Positions 21,426 through 33,110 of a stretch of DNA of 64,000 nucleotides are shown here, in pieces. The notes beneath the pieces were generated by a model. The model was not told the DNA's origin and did no database searches. It worked only from the letters and a program-made list of their open reading frames with translations. How positions within the stretch are numbered: position 1 is the first letter of the stretch; the number at the start of each line of letters is the position of its first letter. This stretch comes from Talpa occidentalis (Eukaryota; Chordata; Mammalia; Eulipotyphla; Talpidae), in contig NW_023604861.1 of NCBI RefSeq assembly GCF_014898055.3, positions 102,736,083-102,800,082 on the forward strand, given 5' to 3'. Both the position numbers and the translations under genes were made by a program.

Positions 21426-24400
21426 CTAGATTCCTGCTATGAGTGAGATCATCCGGTATTTTTCTTTTTCTTTCTGGCTTTTTTCGCTGAGCATGATCCC
21501 TTCTAGCTTCTAGCTCCATCCATGTTGTTGCAAATTGCATGTGTTAATCTTTTTTGAATGCTGAGTAATATTCCATGGTGTATATGTACCACATCTTCTT
21601 GATCCAGTCATCTATTTTTGGGCATTTGGGTTGTTTCCAAAGCTTAGCTATTGTAAACAGTGCTGCTATAAACATAGGGGTGCAGGTGCTCTTTGAATTG
21701 ATGTTTCTGTGTCCTTTGGGTAAATACCTAGGAGTGGAATTGCTGGATCATATGGATGCTCTATGTTTAGTAGGTCAAGAAATCTCCACATAGCTCTGCA
21801 TAGTGGTTGGACCAGTTTGCACTCCCACCAACAGTGCAGGAGAGTTCCTTTTTCTCCACATCCTCACCAACATTTGTTGTTGCTAGTTTTTTTAATATGT
21901 GCCATTGTCACTGGTGTAAGATGGTATCTCATGGTAGTTTTGATTTGCATTTCCCTGATTACAAGTGATGTTGAACATTTTTTCATATGCCTGTTGGCCA
22001 TTTGCATTTCCTCTTCAGAGAAGTTTCTTTTTAGCTCTTCTGCCCATTTTTTGACTGGATTATTTTCTTTGTTGTTGAGTCTCATCAGCTCTTTGCAGAT
22101 TTTTGTGATCAGTCCTTTATCATTAGTGTTGTGTGCAAAAATGTTCTCCCAGTTGGTGGGGTTTCTCTCTTTTTTTTTATTGTCTCTTTTGCTGTGAAGA
22201 AGCTCTTTAATTTGATGTAGTCCCAGCTGTTTATCTTTGCCTTCACTATCACTGCTTTGGGTGATGTGTCTGTAAAGATGTCTTTGATGTGCATATCATG
22301 TAGTGTTTCACCTATATTTCCTTCTATGTATTTTATGGTTTCAGGTCTTATGTCTAGTTCTTTAATCCATTTTGTGTTGATTTTTGTGTATGGTGTGAGG
22401 TAGTGGTCAAGCTTCATTCTTTTGCATGTAGCGACCCAGTTTTCCCAGCACCATTTATTGAACAAACTTTCTTTGCTCCAATGCATAGTCTTTGCTCCCT
22501 TGTCAAAGATTAGTTGACCATAAATCTGTGGGTTTATTTCTGGATTTTCTATTCGATTCCATTGGTCTGTATGTCTGTTCTTGTTTCAATACCATGCAGT
22601 TTTGATGATTATGGCTTTGTAGTATAATTTGAAGTCTGGGAGTGTGATGCCTCCATTCCCTTCTTTTTTTTTCAGGAGAGCTTTGGCTATTCGGGGTTTT
22701 TGGTGATTCCATATGAATTTCATCAATAGTTGTTCTATTTCTTTGAAGAATGACATTGAAATTTTGATTGGAATAGCATTGAATCTGTATATTACTTTTG
22801 GTAGGGTGGCTATTTTAATAATGTTTATTCTTCCAATCCATGAGCAGGGGATGTCTTTCCATTTCTTTGTGTCTTCTTCTATTTCTTTTAAGAGTGTTTT
22901 ATAGTTTTCTTTGTATAGGTCCTTTACCTCTTTTGTTAGATTTATTCCCAAGTATTTGATTTTTTTTGTTTCAATAAAAAAAGGGATGGTTTTTTTGGTT
23001 TCTGCTTCTTCAGATTTATTGTTTGTGTATAGGAAGGCTACTGACTTTTGTGTGTTGATTTTGTATCCTGCCACTTTACTGAACTGATTGATGAGTTGAA
23101 TTAGTTTTTCTGTGGAGTTTTTGGGGTTCTCTATGTATATTATTATATCATCTGCAAATAGTGATAGTTTGACTTCTTCTTTTCCTATTTGGATTCCTTG
23201 TATGTCTTCTCTTGTCTTATTGCTCTGGCTAGGACTTCCAGTATTATATTGAAAAGCAGTTGTGAGAGTGGACATCCTTGTTTTGTTCCAGATCTTAATG
23301 GACATACTTTTAGCTTTTCACCACTGAGAATGATACTGGCTGTTGGCTTGTCATATACGGCCTTTATGATGTTGAGGTATGTTCCTTGTGTCCCAAGAAT
23401 TTCAAGGGCTTTTATCATGAATGGGTGTTGCACTTTGTGGAAAGCTTTCTCAGCATCTATTGATATTATCATATGGTTTTTATATTTCTTTTTGTTGATG
23501 TGTTGGATAACGCTGATTGATTTTTGGATGTTGAACCATCCTTGTGTCCCTGGAATGAATCCTACTTGGTCGTGGTGAATTATCTTATGGATACATTGTT
23601 GGATTCTGGTAGCTAAAATTTTATTGAGGATTTTTGCATCAGTGTTCATTAGGGAGATTGGCCTGTAGTTTTCCTTTTTTGTGTTGTCCTTGTTCGGTTT
23701 TGGTATTAGTGTAATGTTGGCTTCATAGAATGTGTTTGGTATTGTCCCTTCCTTCTCAATTTTTTGGAAGAGTTTGTGAAGGATAGGCACTAATTAGTCT
23801 CTGAATGTTTGGTAGAATTCATTTGTAAATCCATCAGGTCCTGGGCTTTTGTTTTTGGGGAGGTTTTTGATTACCATTTCAATTTCACTGCTTGTAATTG
23901 GTCTGTTTAGGTGTTCTATTTCTTCTTTATCTAGCTTTGGGTGATTGTAGAGTTGTAGGAATTTGTCCATCTCCCCTAGATTGTTGAACTTGTTTCCATA
24001 TAACTGTTCATAGTAGTTTCTGATTATTCTTTTGATTTCTGCTGTGTCCGTTGTGATTTCTCCTCTTTCATTTATGATCCTGTTTATTTGTGCTTTCTCC
24101 CTTTTTTCCTTTGTGAGTCTGGCTAGAGGTTTGTCTATTTTATTGATTTTTTTGAAGAACCAGCTCTTGGTTTCATTGATCTTTTGGATTGTTTTTCTCA
24201 TTTTCAATTTCTTTTATTTCTGCTTTGGTTTTTATTATTTCTTTTCTTCTACTGGTTTTGGTTTTTTTTTGTTGTTGTTGTTGTTCTTTTTCTAGATCTC
24301 TAAGCTTCGAGATTAGGTTGTTTCTTTGTGTTCTTTCTTGTTTCTTGATGTGATCCTCTATTGCTATATATATTTTCCTCTTATTATTGCTTTTGCTGCA

Positions 24401-25288
24401 TCCCATACATTTAGGAAATTGGTGTCCTCCTTGTCATTCAATTCAAAGAATTTTTTAATTTCTTCTTTCATCTCCTCATTAGTCCAGTGGTATTCTAGTA
24501 GTGTGGTTTTCAATCTCCATGAGGTAGGAGAGTTCCTTGCCTTCTTTTTATGGTTTATTTCTAGTTTGATGCCTTCATGGTCAGAAAAGATGGTTGGAAT
24601 GATTTTGATCTTGGTGTATCTGTTAATGTTTGTTAATGTATCTGTTAATGTCTTGTGTCCCAGTATGTGATCGATCCTGGAGAATAATCCGTGTGTGCTT
24701 GAGAAAAATGTGTACTCCATTTTTTTTTTTTTTGGTTTAGTGTGCTATAGATGTCTGTTAAGCCCAAGCGCTCTAGATCCTTATTTAGAGCTTTAGTGTC
24801 TTTACTTATTTTTTGTCTCGTTGATCTATCCATTGTTGATAGTGGTGTGTTGAAATCTCTTACTACGTATGTGTTTTCTCTGATGTCTGTTTTCAGAGAT
24901 GACAATCGTTGTATGATATATTTTGGTGCTCCTTCGTTTGGTGAATATGTGTTAATGATGTGATTTCTTCTTGAAGTATTGTCCCCTTGATCACAATGTA
25001 GTGACCGTTGGGGTCTCTTTTTATCTTTTTGAGTTTGAAATCTGTTTTATCTGATATAAGTATAGCTGTTCCTGCTTTCTTTTTTGGTCCATTTGCTTGT
25101 AGGATTGTTTTCCATCCTTTAACTTTGAGTCTATTTTTATCTTTTGTAGCTAAATGTGTTTCCTGGAGACAGCAAAAGGTTGGGTTTTGTTTCTTAATCC
25201 AGCCTGCGACTCTGTGTCTTTTTATTGAGGAGTTTAGTCCATTTACATTTAGAGTTAATATTGATATGTTAACATCTGTATTTGCCAT
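21426..25288 (-). pseudogene. L1 ORF2 (endonuclease and reverse transcriptase), broken
   Basis: The start MANTDVNISILTLNVNGLNS opens the endonuclease; LQETHL carries its catalytic Glu, and the later DFNTPLS and SDHEG blocks are present, though the usual GDFN reads RDFN. The reverse transcriptase shows [47 protein letters not shown] (usual FDK has His for Asp) and the catalytic FADD near 23150. The C-terminus ends SLIAGI at 21426. Disabling lesions are frame changes near 24900, 24190, 23220-23300 and 22590, and an in-frame TAA at 23794-23796 between FRD and LVPIL. Length is about 1,287 codons, as in intact ORF2. Confidence 0.95.
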
Positions 25289-25361
25289 TGTGTTTGTCTT
25301 TCCTTTGATTTTATTTATTTATTCTTTTAATAACTTTTTTTTTTTTGGCCTTCTTTCGTTG

Positions 25362-26386
25362 TTATTTGTCCCTCTGAGGTTCTGGCTTTAGGACTCCTTG
25401 TAGTATTTTTTGGAGTGGGGGTTTAGTCGTAATGAAATTCCAGAGTTTCTGTTTGTCTGGGAAGGTCCTTATTCTTTCTTCATAGAGGAAGGAGAGCTTT
25501 GCGGGATAGAGTATTCTTGGTTGGCATCTGTTTTCTTGGAGTCTGTTGACTATGTCCCTCCACTCTCTCCTTGCCCGTAGTGTTTCTTCGGAGCAGTCTG
25601 TTGTCAGCCTGATTGGTTTTCCTTTGAATGTTATCTGTTTCTTCCCTCTTGTCAGCTTCATTATTTTTTCCTTGTCCTGGATTCTTGGGAGCTTTACTAT
25701 TATGTGTCTTGCTGTATTTTTCCTTTCGTCGTGAAAGTTTGGGTTCTTCTTGCTTCTTGTATATCAATTTTCAGCTCCTTCTTCACTTTTGGGAAGTTCT
25801 CTTCAATTATCTCCTTGAATATTTTCTCTGTTCCTACATCTCTGTCCTCTCCTTCTGGGATTCCTATAACTCTTATATTTCCTTTCCTCATGGAGTCAGA
25901 TAGTTCCCGAAGTCTTTCTTTGGTCTTTTTCCTTCTTACTTCTCTTTCCTTTTCTGTTTTGGTTCTTTTTATTTCTGTGTCTTCAAGAGTACTTATTCAT
26001 TCTTTCATTTCATCTATTCTGCTTCCATTGCTTTTCCCAGAGTTCTTTAGTGCCTCCATTAATTCTTTGATCTCCTGCATTTCTTTTACTTCCCTCTTTA
26101 GGGACTCAATTTCATTCTTCTGATCGTTGATTATTTTTCCCTTATCATTGTTTTCCTTTATGACTTCTGTCAGTTTTTTAATCCTGGCAATATTAAATTC
26201 TCTTTCTGGAAGGCTCAGAAGTTCTTCCAAGTTACTGTCATAGCAATCTGGGGGGTGGTTTTCTTTTTGTGGTGTGCTTTTTTCCTGAGGAGTTGCTAGG
26301 TTGCGTGTGGTTCTTCTACTCCCTACTGTCTGTTTCCTAATTTGCTGTATGCATTGGGACACTGTGTTGCTGGGAATGGCTGGCAT
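25362..26386 (-). pseudogene. L1 ORF1 (RNA-binding chaperone), frameshifted
   Basis: ORF1p coats L1 RNA as a trimer and acts as a nucleic-acid chaperone. The start is taken at the Met beginning MPAIPSNTVSQCIQQIRKQ. A coiled-coil-like stretch follows (EVIKENNDKGKIINDQKNEI and onward), then the RRM-type core RKGNIRVIGIPEGEDRDVG and the C-terminal domain ITFKGKPIRLTTDCSEETL with YPAKLSFLYEERIRTF. Stops and shifts near 25990 and 25700-25760 divide it into three frames. About 340 codons in all, the usual size. Confidence 0.92.
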
Positions 26387-26704
26387 CTTGGGTGAACTTC
26401 TCCGCTCCCCTCTGGCTCCTCCGGGAGGCATCTGTTGGTTTCAAGCAGTCTTTACTGAAGAAAGGTCCCTGTTTTAAAATGCTGATGCAGGGGCATGCTC
26501 CCCTGCACGCCTGGTTTGCCCTGGCGGTGGGTTCCCGCTCCCCCTCTGGGCTGGGACTGCAGGCCAGAAGGGGCCTGGTGTGGGCGAACTTCCCAGCTCT
26601 CCTCTGGCTCCTCTGGGCTGTAATTGTTTTAAGACACAAACAGGTACACAAAAAGGAAATATGGCTCTGGGGAAGATTCTTGTGAGTCTAAGATTTGTTT
26701 TCTT

Positions 26705-27290
26705 AATATAACATTGACCACTTTGCTTTTGAAGGCTCAAATATCACATTAACAAAACAAAACTTTATTTTTAATTACTCTTCTTTTTTCTTGTGCCCAA
26801 AGCATATGACACGTCTCCTCATAAATCTCCCTGGAAGGTAGATTTTGTTTCCATTGCCTAAAGAAGAAGTTATAATTGCATAAGACATATAGTTAATAAA
26901 TTGCAGAGTAAGGATTAGAGCTATGGTCATTCAGTCATTTGAGATTAAACACTGGTATACTGTGCACTGCTATAGTTTATTTTTTAATTTTTGCCAGTTT
27001 TGGCTTGGTTGGCTAGTTAGTGTTGTTCCCTTCTGTTTTATTCTTCAAGTACCTGAAACTTATCTAACCATTGTGTTCTTTGCTGTCTTCAGACATCTCC
27101 CAAAATGTACTTTTTTGATATTAAGATAATAAAATATATATATATATTGGTCTCTGTTCCTAATTCCTAGCACAGAGCTCCTCAAATCCTCATAATTTCC
27201 TGTAATCAGAGTAATAAGAGCAATAGGAAGTTTGTATTCCATAGTTTTTGGATGGAATATTGTATATTTATCTATTTAGTTTATTTTATC
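26705..27290. other. Intergenic, AT-rich, no gene
   Basis: An (AT)n run lies at about 27134-27147. Nothing else was seen. Confidence 0.5.
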
Positions 27291-27469
27291 TAATGTGTCA
27301 TTTAAGGCCAGTGTTTCCTTATTGACTTTCTCTCTGGAACATCTAGTTGCTGCAATTCAGATACTAAAGTCCCCTACTATTTTCTATTCTCCCTTTTAGG
27401 TCAGTCAATATTTGCTTTATACATTTGGGTGCTCTTATGTTGGTTGCATAAATACTTACAAGAACTGGG

Positions 27470-27600
27470 CCTCCCTGGTGGCGCAGTGGCTGAGTGCTGG
27501 ACTACGAATCTGCCCACAGCCTCTGTAGTGCCCACATGGCGTGCAGACCTCTCCTGCCGCGCCCGCTGCTCCTCCTCCCCACCCCGCTTTCCCCTCCCCC
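27470..27600 (+). repeat. Truncated SINE, head only
   Basis: The head and B-box half (GGGCCTCCCTGGTGGCGCAG) are followed by CGCCCGCTGCTCCTCCTCCC and a C-rich run instead of an A tail. TACAAGAACTGGG occurs on both sides (27457-27469 and 27608-27620). Confidence 0.85.
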
Positions 27601-27843
27601 TCCCGCATACAAGAACTGGGGTACAGGCCAGAGATGCAGGGGGTGAGAGGATTCACCAGACAGAGTGGCGAACAGAATAGGCAGATTGACTGAAATACAC
27701 TGCTTAGGGGAGCAGCGGGCAAATCAGGAGAGGTTTGCATCACCATGTGTGTAGCTCCCTGGCCGGGGATCAAACTCGTACTGCATTGACTGCAGATTGC
27801 TTCATAGGTTGCATCTTAACCCCTTGCGCCACCAAGGAGGTCC
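27601..27843 (-). repeat. SINE, reverse strand, facing the truncated copy
   Basis: The body reads from CATACAAGAACTGGGGTACAGG to a head ending CACCAAGGAGGTCC. The T-rich tail is missing, in line with a later insertion into its tail. Confidence 0.88.
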
Positions 27844-28299
27844 TCTTTTTACTATTTTTATTCTTAACCATTATACTAGACTTATAAGTAACTGCTCCAT
27901 TACCTGTACTATGTGTTTACTTTATCAGTAAGATTTATACTTTCATATGCTTTTTTTGTTATACATTAGTGTCCTTTCTTTTCAGATTAAAGAAGTCACT
28001 TTAACATTTCTTGTTAGGCTGGTTTAATGATCATGAACCCTTTTCTCTTTTCTTGTTCAGAAAACTCTCCGGCAATTTTGAATTAAAATATTGCCAGATA
28101 GAGTATTCTTGGTATCAAGATTATTTTTAGCACTTTGAATATGTCATGTCTCTCTCCATTCTGACCTGCAAAGTTTCTGTTGAAAAATCTGCTGATAGTT
28201 TTATAGTGGTTTGCTATACAAAAGATTGCTTTTCTCTTGCTGCTTTTATGATTATTTTGCCTTTAATTTTTGTGATTAATTAAAACATGTCTTGTTTTT

Positions 28300-28907
28300 T
28301 GGGTTAATGGTTCTGTACATTATCGGTAGTTATGTAACCACATTGGTTGATATTTCAAACTGATACTAAATGCTGGTCTCAGTTTCCCTCAGCCAATAAA
28401 AGGAAACAGAGTTTGAGTACAAAGGAAGTATTTTCATTTGTCAACAAATTGAGGAGTGCAGAAAACTTGTGTCTGAAAGATCACCGTCCTGCTCTTTGGC
28501 AGAGGATGGTGTTTATTCTTTTGGCAGAGGAGTGTTTATCCACAGTTACAGGGAAGTAGAAGGGGGGAGTGGGTAAGGGTCAGCATGTCCATCCTTGTGA
28601 CACAAGTGTCTGGAGGTTTTGGCTGACTCCAGCATGCTTTCGCCATCACCTGGTGGTCAGCAATTCAGATGTTATCTTCCTAGTGATATTCTCCTCCTCA
28701 GAATGTAAGAAAACAAAGTTTGTTAAGCCTAAGGGTAAATAAAGCAAATGGGAGAGCTTATCTGGTGCAACAGAGAGAGGAGTACTGCATTCTTGTTTCA
28801 AAACTGATAAAGACAACTGATTAGCATTATAATTCCAGTATAAATGAATACTTAATCAGTTGAAAGGCCCCATAATTTTAAGTGGGTATCCTAGTAAATT
28901 TACAAAT
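28300..28907. other. Intergenic, unassigned
   Basis: Moderately GC-rich with a repeated phrase TTTGGCAGAGGA(T/G) at about 28495-28530. It could be an old LTR-type fossil, but I cannot support that. Confidence 0.35.
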
Positions 28908-28923
28908 AGCAATGGAATGTTTT

Positions 28924-29678
28924 TTTTTTAAATAATAAATTTTATTTTTATATTCCCCATACAATTGCAACCCCCCCATTCTGACCCCAATCCCTCCCCT
29001 CCCACCACCCACCCCCCAAACAGTGTCTCTGGTTCATAGTTTTTTGTTGATTTTGATTTTCACTTTCTTATAGTTATTCATTTTCCTGGTCCCTTATTTA
29101 AGTTTTCTAGATTCCTGCTATGAGTGAGACCATCCTGTATTTTTCTTTTTCTTTCTGGCTTATTTCGCTGAGCATGATCCCTTCCAGCGCCATCCATGTT
29201 GCTGCAAATTGCATGTGTTTATCTTTTTTGAATGCTGAGTAATATTCCATGGTATATATGTACCACATCTTCTTGATCCAGTCATCTATTTTTGGGCATT
29301 TGGGCTGTATGGCCAACAGGCATATGAAAAAATGTTCACCATCACTTGTAATCAGGGAAATGCAAATCAAAACTACCATGAGATACCATCTTACACCAGT
29401 GACAATGGCACATATTAAAAAAACTAGCAACAACAAATGTTGGCGAGGGTGTGGAGAAAAAGGAACTCTTCTGCACTGTTGGTGGGAGTGCAAACTGGTC
29501 CAACCACTATGGAGAGCTGTGTGGAGATTTCTGGACCTACTAAACATAGAGCTACCATATGATCCAGCAATTCCACTCCTAGGTATTTACCCAAAGGACA
29601 CAGAAACATCAATTCCAAAGAACACCTGCACCCCTATGTTTATAGCAGCACTATTTACAATAGCTAAGCTTTGGAAAC
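28924..29678. mobile_element. Short twin-primed L1 with inverted 5' part
   Basis: A perfect 16-bp TSD AGCAATGGAATGTTTT (28908-28923 and 29679-29694) bounds two L1 pieces. Bases 28924 to about 29308 are the L1 3' end on the reverse strand. From about 29309 to 29678 the sequence turns to the forward strand and reads ORF2 C-terminal residues such as [17 protein letters not shown] and [13 protein letters not shown]. The inverted piece matches the part of ORF2 directly upstream of the first piece, with the junction at the same L1 position (GGGCTGT / GTTTCC). Confidence 0.96.
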
Positions 29679-29694
29679 AGCAATGGAATGTTTT

Positions 29695-31229
29695 AAGAGA
29701 ATTTAGTTTTTCAATAATTGTAAGTTTGATTCATCAAATGCGGACTGACTTTAAAAGTTTAGTGAGATCACCGAATGTTAAAATGTTATATTTGTAACTT
29801 TAACAAATTATCAATTGTTAAAAGCCAACATAAACTCTGAGTAGCTTTTGCTTGTATGGTACTGCCCTTCAGGGCACCAAAATACACACATTTAATGTGA
29901 ACTAATCTCTTGCTAAATTTTCTGCCTATTTGACTTTCCATTTGGCTCATATTCAAATCCTTTTAGAAAATGCCTTCAGGCTTGGAGATGGATGTGTCTG
30001 AATCACTAGGTGATGGTCAAAGACCATGAAAGAGTTGCTGCATGGTTTAGCATTGTTAGGCTGTAAGTGAGGGGAGAACCCAATGAGTCTTTGGTGGGTC
30101 TGGTGGGTCATCAGAAAGTTTTCAAGAGATATTCAGATGACCCTTGACTGCAATTTGGAAACCATCAAGCTTTAAATCTAAGTACATGTTGTGCCCTTTA
30201 CCTTAGTGATCTGGTTCCTTATGTTTGTTCTTCTTATCTTCAGTGATAAGAAATTAAGTCTTTCAATGTTTCTGAGTTCTAGTTGTTTTCTGAGACTATC
30301 TTTTGTTAGTCATTAGGTGTTGAGGTTTTGTCTCTCCTTAAGAGTGAATTCCCTGGCACAATGGACCACTCCCTTTTCTATGTGGATGCTTTAGCTGGCA
30401 GAAGAACTGAGGTTGAAATTTGAGATTGGCTTTCTGGGTGAGGTTCCTGTTTGTTCAAAGCCACCTCCTACCTTTCCCCTCTGAGGCCACCAAAGAAAAC
30501 TCTGAAAATCCTGGAGTGACCCTTAATTAAGTTGGCTTTGGGAGGAGTTACAGAATTAGCTAAAATAGAACAGCTTCCTTATTCTGTATAACAAAGATAG
30601 TCAGGTTGAAAGACTTTTAGGGACTAATCAGTTTTTCCTGGTTTGATTTATTAAATGGGTAAGGTGAACAGTCTTGCATTTGTTCCTTTTAAGCTACAGG
30701 TCAGACTTTGAGCAAGTAGTTTCTTTAGCTTTAGAATACCCCTGTTTCTGGGAGCACTGGCCATCATCTTTAAAGTCTGTTCCTTTCCTTCCTTACCAGA
30801 TATGGTAAGAAAGCAAGAATTTGCCCAGTGATGATGCAGGCAAGGTCACCTGCTGCAACCCACACCCTTGTTGTACATGACCATCTCCCCCAGGCCTTAC
30901 CCTACCCCCTTATTTTATCAAAGTACTTCTTAGGAAACTTCAGAATAAAAGCAACTTACTTTTGGTGTGTTAAATTTATCAGAGCCCTAGCATCTGATTC
31001 ACATTTGAGAAAAATAAAATTCAGGAATCAAAGTGGTGGGAAAGGATTTTTGAGGGAAAGAGGCATTTCTCTCTTACTTGAAGGGCAGCCTTCCAAAAAA
31101 GAAATGTTATGTATTCAGAACTGCAAACAAATCCAAAGCAAAACAAAAATTAGTTTGAACCAGCAACTTGAACAAACCTGAAGCAACCACCCTAAGATCA
31201 ATCTGTTTGACAAAAAAACTAAAATGCAT
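29695..31229. other. Intergenic, no gene recognised
   Basis: About 1.5 kb of mixed sequence with AATAAA at 30944 and 31013. Short frames lack any known motif. A fossil retroviral origin is possible but unsupported. Confidence 0.4.
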
Positions 31230-31492
31230 GGGCCTCCCTGGTGGCACAGCCGGTTGAGCGCCATGCTGTGAAGCTGTCCGCAGCCTCTGCAGCCCGGGTT
31301 TGATTCCTTGCCGGCCAGGGAGAAACCCACATGGCGCTGCAGACCTCTCCTGTCTCGCCTGCTGCTCCCCTCAGCAGTGTCTTTGGTCTGTCTGCCTGTT
31401 CTGCTCCCTGCTTTGTCCCTGGTGAATTCTCTCACCCTCCCACACCTTTGGTCTGTACCCCAGTTCTTGTATAAATAAATAAATCTTTAAAA
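31230..31492 (+). repeat. SINE, intermediate subfamily
   Basis: Head GGGCCTCCCTGGTGGCACAG, B box GTTTGATTCC, tail TATAAATAAATAAATC. The TSD is blurred by A-rich flanks. Confidence 0.92.
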
Positions 31493-31734
31493 AAAATAAA
31501 AAGAATTTAGGAGTAGAAAAAAAATTGAAAGAAGCTTACCTGAAAAGAATACACAGTTGAGCCATCTTGGTTTTGTCACACAATTTTGAATTGCTTTTTT
31601 GGAGGTCTTTCAATAGACGCAATTGGACAAGTTTAAAAGGTTATTTTCTGGATGTTTGGACACACTAGATGTTTTCTTAAGAGCAAGGGTAACCACATGT
31701 AAAATAGTACTAACTTATTATACCAACATTTCCT

Positions 31735-31980
31735 TTAATGCTTCTCAGCTTTATTATGTATTAGAATCACCGGGAGGACATTTTCAAAACAGTTTGGTAC
31801 ACCCACTTTCTTTCCTCCCTCCATAGTAGGTCTGTTGGGATGCAAGACTCTGCATTTTGACTTTGCATCTCCACTTACATGGATATTATTGGTAAATAAG
31901 AAGAGAAAGAATAAAGCAAAAACAAAAGAGAGGCAAGGAAAATAAAAAAACTCTGCATTTTGAGAAATACCTGATTTTTA
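31735..31980 (+). repeat. MER5/MER20-like hAT fossil holding a small insertion
   Basis: TGCTTCTCAGCTTTATTATG, TTAGAATCACCGGGAGGACA and GTAGGTCTGTTGGGATGCAAG fit short non-autonomous hAT-Charlie elements. The match resumes with GAGAAATACCTGATTTTT after the insertion at 31861-31949. Confidence 0.6.
31861..31949 (+). repeat. 89-bp retroposed fragment with 14-bp TSD
   Basis: ACTCTGCATTTTGA occurs at 31847-31860 and 31950-31963. The insert begins CTTTGCATCTCCACTTACAT, contains AATAAAG near 31910 and ends in A-rich sequence, so it looks like a reverse-transcribed RNA 3' end. Source not recognised. Confidence 0.7.
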
Positions 31981-32029
31981 GGTAAATCTGTGAGTTTAAT
32001 TTAGTGTGCAGGATGATTTAACTAATTCT

Positions 32030-32320
32030 TTTTTAAAAAAGATTTATTTATTTATGCATACAAGAACTGGGGTGTAGGCCAGAGGTGTGTGTGGGGGGGG
32101 CGGTGAGAGGATTCGCCAGAGACAGAGTGGGGAACTTAACAGGCAGACTGACTGAAATAAACTGCTGAGGGGAGCAGTGGGCGAGACAGGAGAGGTCTGC
32201 TGCACCATGTGGGTTGCTCCCTGGCTGGCTCCCTGGCTGGCTGGTTGCTCCCTGTGCTGTAGAGGCTGTGGACAGCTTCATAGGTTGTGTCTTAACCCCT
32301 TGCGCCACCTGGGAGGCCCT
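32030..32320 (-). repeat. SINE with 15-bp TSD
   Basis: A perfect TSD GATTTAACTAATTCT lies at 32015-32029 and 32321-32335. The body has an expanded G run (about 32092-32101) and a triplicated GGCTCCCTGGCTG motif near the B box (32215-32245). Confidence 0.96.
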
Positions 32321-32532
32321 GATTTAACTAATTCTGATTTGAACACTCAGTTTCCTTTATGACCTTGCCTCTGTTGGACTCCCCTAGTGCTTTCTTCTTC
32401 TGTTCCTATTCTGCTGCTTCTTTTTTGGAAAGTTCTGGCATATCATGCACTGAGTCCCTGCTGATGACTTAGATCTCTTTTTTTGGTGGATATTGCTCAT
32501 ATGAGAAAGAAATTCACACTTGCTGTAGTTTC

Positions 32533-32595
32533 ATTTCTCCCAGAATAAGCTTTATTTCTCCCAGAATAAGCTTTATTTCTCCCAGAATAAGCTTT
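32533..32595. repeat. Tandem repeat, 21-bp unit, three perfect copies
   Basis: Units at 32533-32553, 32554-32574 and 32575-32595 are identical (starting ATTTCTCCCAGAATAAGC). Confidence 0.97.
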
Positions 32596-32599
32596 TTAT

Positions 32600-33110
32600 C
32601 CTTGAAATTACCCACCCAGAAAGAAGTTTGTCATGTGGATCTAGTTAACATGCTTTAAGAAAAACATAGCACATCTGTAAAAGAAACAGTATGGTTAAAA
32701 TGGCACAGGAGCTTTCATATGAGACAGAATAAATAAGGTAGAGTCTGTACATCTAGACAGTTAAAAAGCCCCAGTGGTAAGACCATGCACTCAGATGATA
32801 GAACCAGTTGGTGCCATGAAGTGCTAGCCCCTCACTTTGGAATCACTAAAAAATATGTGAGTAAAGGAAACTTACTTGGCCTTAGCTCATAAATGAAAAA
32901 CAAAATAAAACAAAACAAAACTATCACAGCTTGACCAAGACAGCCTTAGGAAAAGAAAAGAAATATATTACCAAACATATTATGTATTAAATAGAGGCAA
33001 CATATTACTAGCAAATAAATTATATAAAAGATTTAGATGTTTAAATACATTTATGTGTTGGACTTATGAAGAAATAAATAAGGAAAATTAAGTATGTTCA
33101 AATTAAGCTG
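32600..33110. other. Intergenic, AT-rich, no feature
   Basis: An A-rich patch (AAACAAAATAAAACAAAACA) lies at about 32899. No gene was seen. Confidence 0.5.

Larger units (their letters stand above)
21242..26688 (-). mobile_element. Nearly complete L1 (LINE-1), reverse strand, inactive
   Basis: This 5.4-kb insertion is flanked by a perfect 16-bp TSD TAAGATTTGTTTTCTT (21226-21241 and 26689-26704). On the reverse strand it reads 5' UTR remnant (about 26387-26688), ORF1, ORF2, and a 3' UTR with an A-rich end at 21242. The TSD on the L1 strand begins AAGAAAAC, in line with cleavage by the L1 endonuclease at a TT/AA-type site. The 5' part is short and shows a repeated motif (CTCCGCTCCCCTCTGGCTCC near 26400 and CCAGCTCTCCTCTGGCTCCT near 26590), suggesting tandem units and loss of more of them. 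Several frame breaks show it cannot move now. Confidence 0.97.
27295..28290 (-). repeat. Old L1 fragment split by SINEs
   Basis: The left part carries TTTGGGTGCTCTTATGTTGG and the right part GTTTCTGTTGAAAAATCTGC with GCTTTTCTCTTGCTGCTTTT, both in reverse L1 order. SINE sequence at 27457-27843 interrupts it. Confidence 0.65.

Noticed and set aside
24326..26123. Several forward-strand frames rich in Phe/Leu/Ser
   Set aside because: They are the antisense of L1 ORF1 and ORF2.
29249..29797. 182-codon open frame with a well-kept protein pattern
   Set aside because: It is the inverted C-terminal part of L1 ORF2, entered from non-coding L1 sequence; not a gene.
28300..31229. Possible endogenous retrovirus interior
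   Set aside because: Wording in places recalls ERV antisense sequence, but I found no protein motif or LTR pair, so I did not annotate it.
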